Assembly (NCBI GenBank): GCA_016840905.1
Contig: JAEORM010000252.1
Location: forward strand, 1 to 6,654
From: Candidatus Gerdarchaeota archaeon
Lineage (GTDB): Archaea > Asgardarchaeota > Heimdallarchaeia > JABLTI01
DNA length: 6,654 nt
Direction of reading: 5' to 3'
Shown here: positions 6,371 to 6,654 of the stretch, in pieces
How positions within the stretch are numbered: the stretch's first letter is position 1
How the letters are laid out: every line of letters starts with the position of its first letter
The notes under the pieces: generated by a model
The model's database searches: none
The model's input: only the letters and a program-made list of their open reading frames with translations
What the model was told of the DNA's origin: nothing
Translations under genes and position numbers: made by a program

Positions 6371-6391
6371 CTCGAAAAAAACCTCTCGAGA
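6371..6391 (-). terminator. Possible T-tract terminator between the AbrB-like and LAGLIDADG genes
   Basis: Just after the AbrB-like stop the minus strand reads CTCGA (6390-6386), a short spacer, a run of seven T (6381-6375) and then CGAGG. CTCGA and TCGAG can pair as a 5-bp stem whose loop holds most of the T run. T runs alone can end transcription in archaea. This could partly separate the small regulator from the downstream gene, but readthrough is equally possible. Confidence 0.3.
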
Positions 6392-6392
6392 A

Positions 6393-6557
6393 TCATTCTT
6401 CGTTTATTTTTATGCAAAGAAATCCTTCTTCTTCGAGCGTTATTCCTAAGGTGTCTCCCTTTTGCAAGGCTAAAGCATCTACAATTTCTTTTGGGATGTT
6501 CATTTGTAGTGATCCTTTATTGTAAATCACTTGTCTCTTGAATATTATTTTAGTCAT
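6393..6557 (-). CDS. AbrB/SpoVT-family DNA-binding regulator (small)
   Basis: A 54-residue protein read from ATG 6557-6555 to TGA at 6395-6393, starting MTKIIFKRQVIYNKGS. The family pattern is plain: N-KGS-LQMNIPKEIVDALALQKGD at about 13-36, then a beta strand rich in I/L/E (LGITLEEEGFLCIKI). AbrB/MazE/SpoVT proteins are swapped-hairpin dimers that bind palindromic operators. Many archaeal members are one short domain like this; some are antitoxins. No toxin gene lies next to it in the window, so a plain regulator of its own unit is likelier. GAGG lies 8 bases upstream of the ATG (GAGGACTAATTT), and a TATA box and a palindrome precede it. It may control itself and the LAGLIDADG gene 61 bp downstream. 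Confidence 0.85.
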   Translation of the reverse strand: MTKIIFKRQVIYNKGSLQMNIPKEIVDALALQKGDTLGITLEEEGFLCIKINEE

Positions 6558-6579
6558 AAATTAGTCCTCGGTCTTTTAC

Positions 6580-6605
6580 TTACGGATTAATTACGGTATC
6601 CGTAA
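6580..6605. promoter_or_regulatory. TTACGG/CCGTAA palindromic operator of the AbrB-like gene
   Basis: TTACGGAT (6580-6587) and ATCCGTAA (6598-6605) form 8-bp inverted arms. Inside lies another TTACGG (6591-6596), giving the nested palindrome TTACGGTATCCGTAA (6591-6605). A fourth half-site CCGTAA sits at the window end (6649-6654). The cluster lies between the TATA box and the start codon, over the expected transcription start, where a bound repressor would block transcription. The AbrB-like protein is the obvious candidate to bind it. Confidence 0.6.
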
Positions 6606-6614
6606 TATTTATAA
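6606..6614 (-). promoter_or_regulatory. TATA box of the AbrB-like gene
   Basis: TTATAAATA on the minus strand is a good archaeal TATA match. Initiation about 25 bases downstream would fall near 6585, inside the TTACGG palindrome, leaving a leader of about 28 bases with the GAGG ribosome binding site. Confidence 0.6.
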
Positions 6615-6630
6615 GTTTGTGTGGAATAGT

Positions 6631-6648
6631 AATTATTAATTAATAATT
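6631..6648. repeat. 18-bp perfect AT palindrome, copy 2
   Basis: Identical in all 18 bases to the palindrome at 4574-4591. It lies upstream of the AbrB-like promoter and is followed directly by a CCGTAA half-site. Together the two copies bracket the hairpin, the LAGLIDADG gene and the AbrB-like gene (about 2.07 kb). Confidence 0.6.
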
Positions 6649-6654
6649 CCGTAA

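Overview
The window suggests an AT-rich archaeon, or a mobile element living in one; an Asgard-type or related lineage is possible but I cannot fix it. The signs are TATA-box/BRE-like promoters, GAGG/AGGTG-type ribosome binding sites, an abundance of winged-helix and zinc-ribbon proteins, a zinc-ribbon multi-spanning membrane protein and a short AbrB/SpoVT-type regulator. There are no rRNA or tRNA genes, no CRISPR array and no cas2 in view.

Left half (1-3671, minus strand): a compact operon read right to left. It starts at a promoter with a 9-bp inverted repeat just upstream of a TATA-like box (3625-3671). Next come a winged-helix protein (2797-3588), a 662-residue protein (825-2813), a second winged-helix/coiled-coil protein (83-805), and a fourth gene that starts by GTGA stop-start overlap and runs off the left edge (1-86). 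The genes overlap or lie within 19 bp of each other, so they are probably co-transcribed and partly translationally coupled.

The 662-residue protein is the main discovery. Its second half reads as a Cas1 integrase: a Q..IA...IK helix, then YEGG, an NY motif, and GWCH followed by LDTIEQAK, with H-to-D and H-to-E spacings of 10 and 13 as in E. coli Cas1. In front of this are a winged helix and two cysteine clusters. With no cas2, array or effector next to it, this looks like a stand-alone Cas1 in the broad sense of casposases or Cas1-solo proteins. It has an unusual architecture and partners that I do not recognise from any described system.

Middle (3613-3950): a non-coding divergent region with A/T tracts and inverted repeats. 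It is followed on the plus strand by a zinc-ribbon membrane protein (3951-4586).

Right part (4587-6654): a GC-richer imperfect hairpin (4650-4700), then on the minus strand a two-motif LAGLIDADG protein with a downstream Xre-type helix-turn-helix (4760-6331). Its N-terminal half is strikingly GC-richer than its C-terminal half. Upstream of it is a 54-residue AbrB-family regulator (6393-6557) with its own TATA box and a TTACGG/CCGTAA palindromic operator. The same 18-bp AT palindrome occurs at the end of the membrane-protein gene and upstream of the AbrB gene, so it brackets the LAGLIDADG/AbrB unit.
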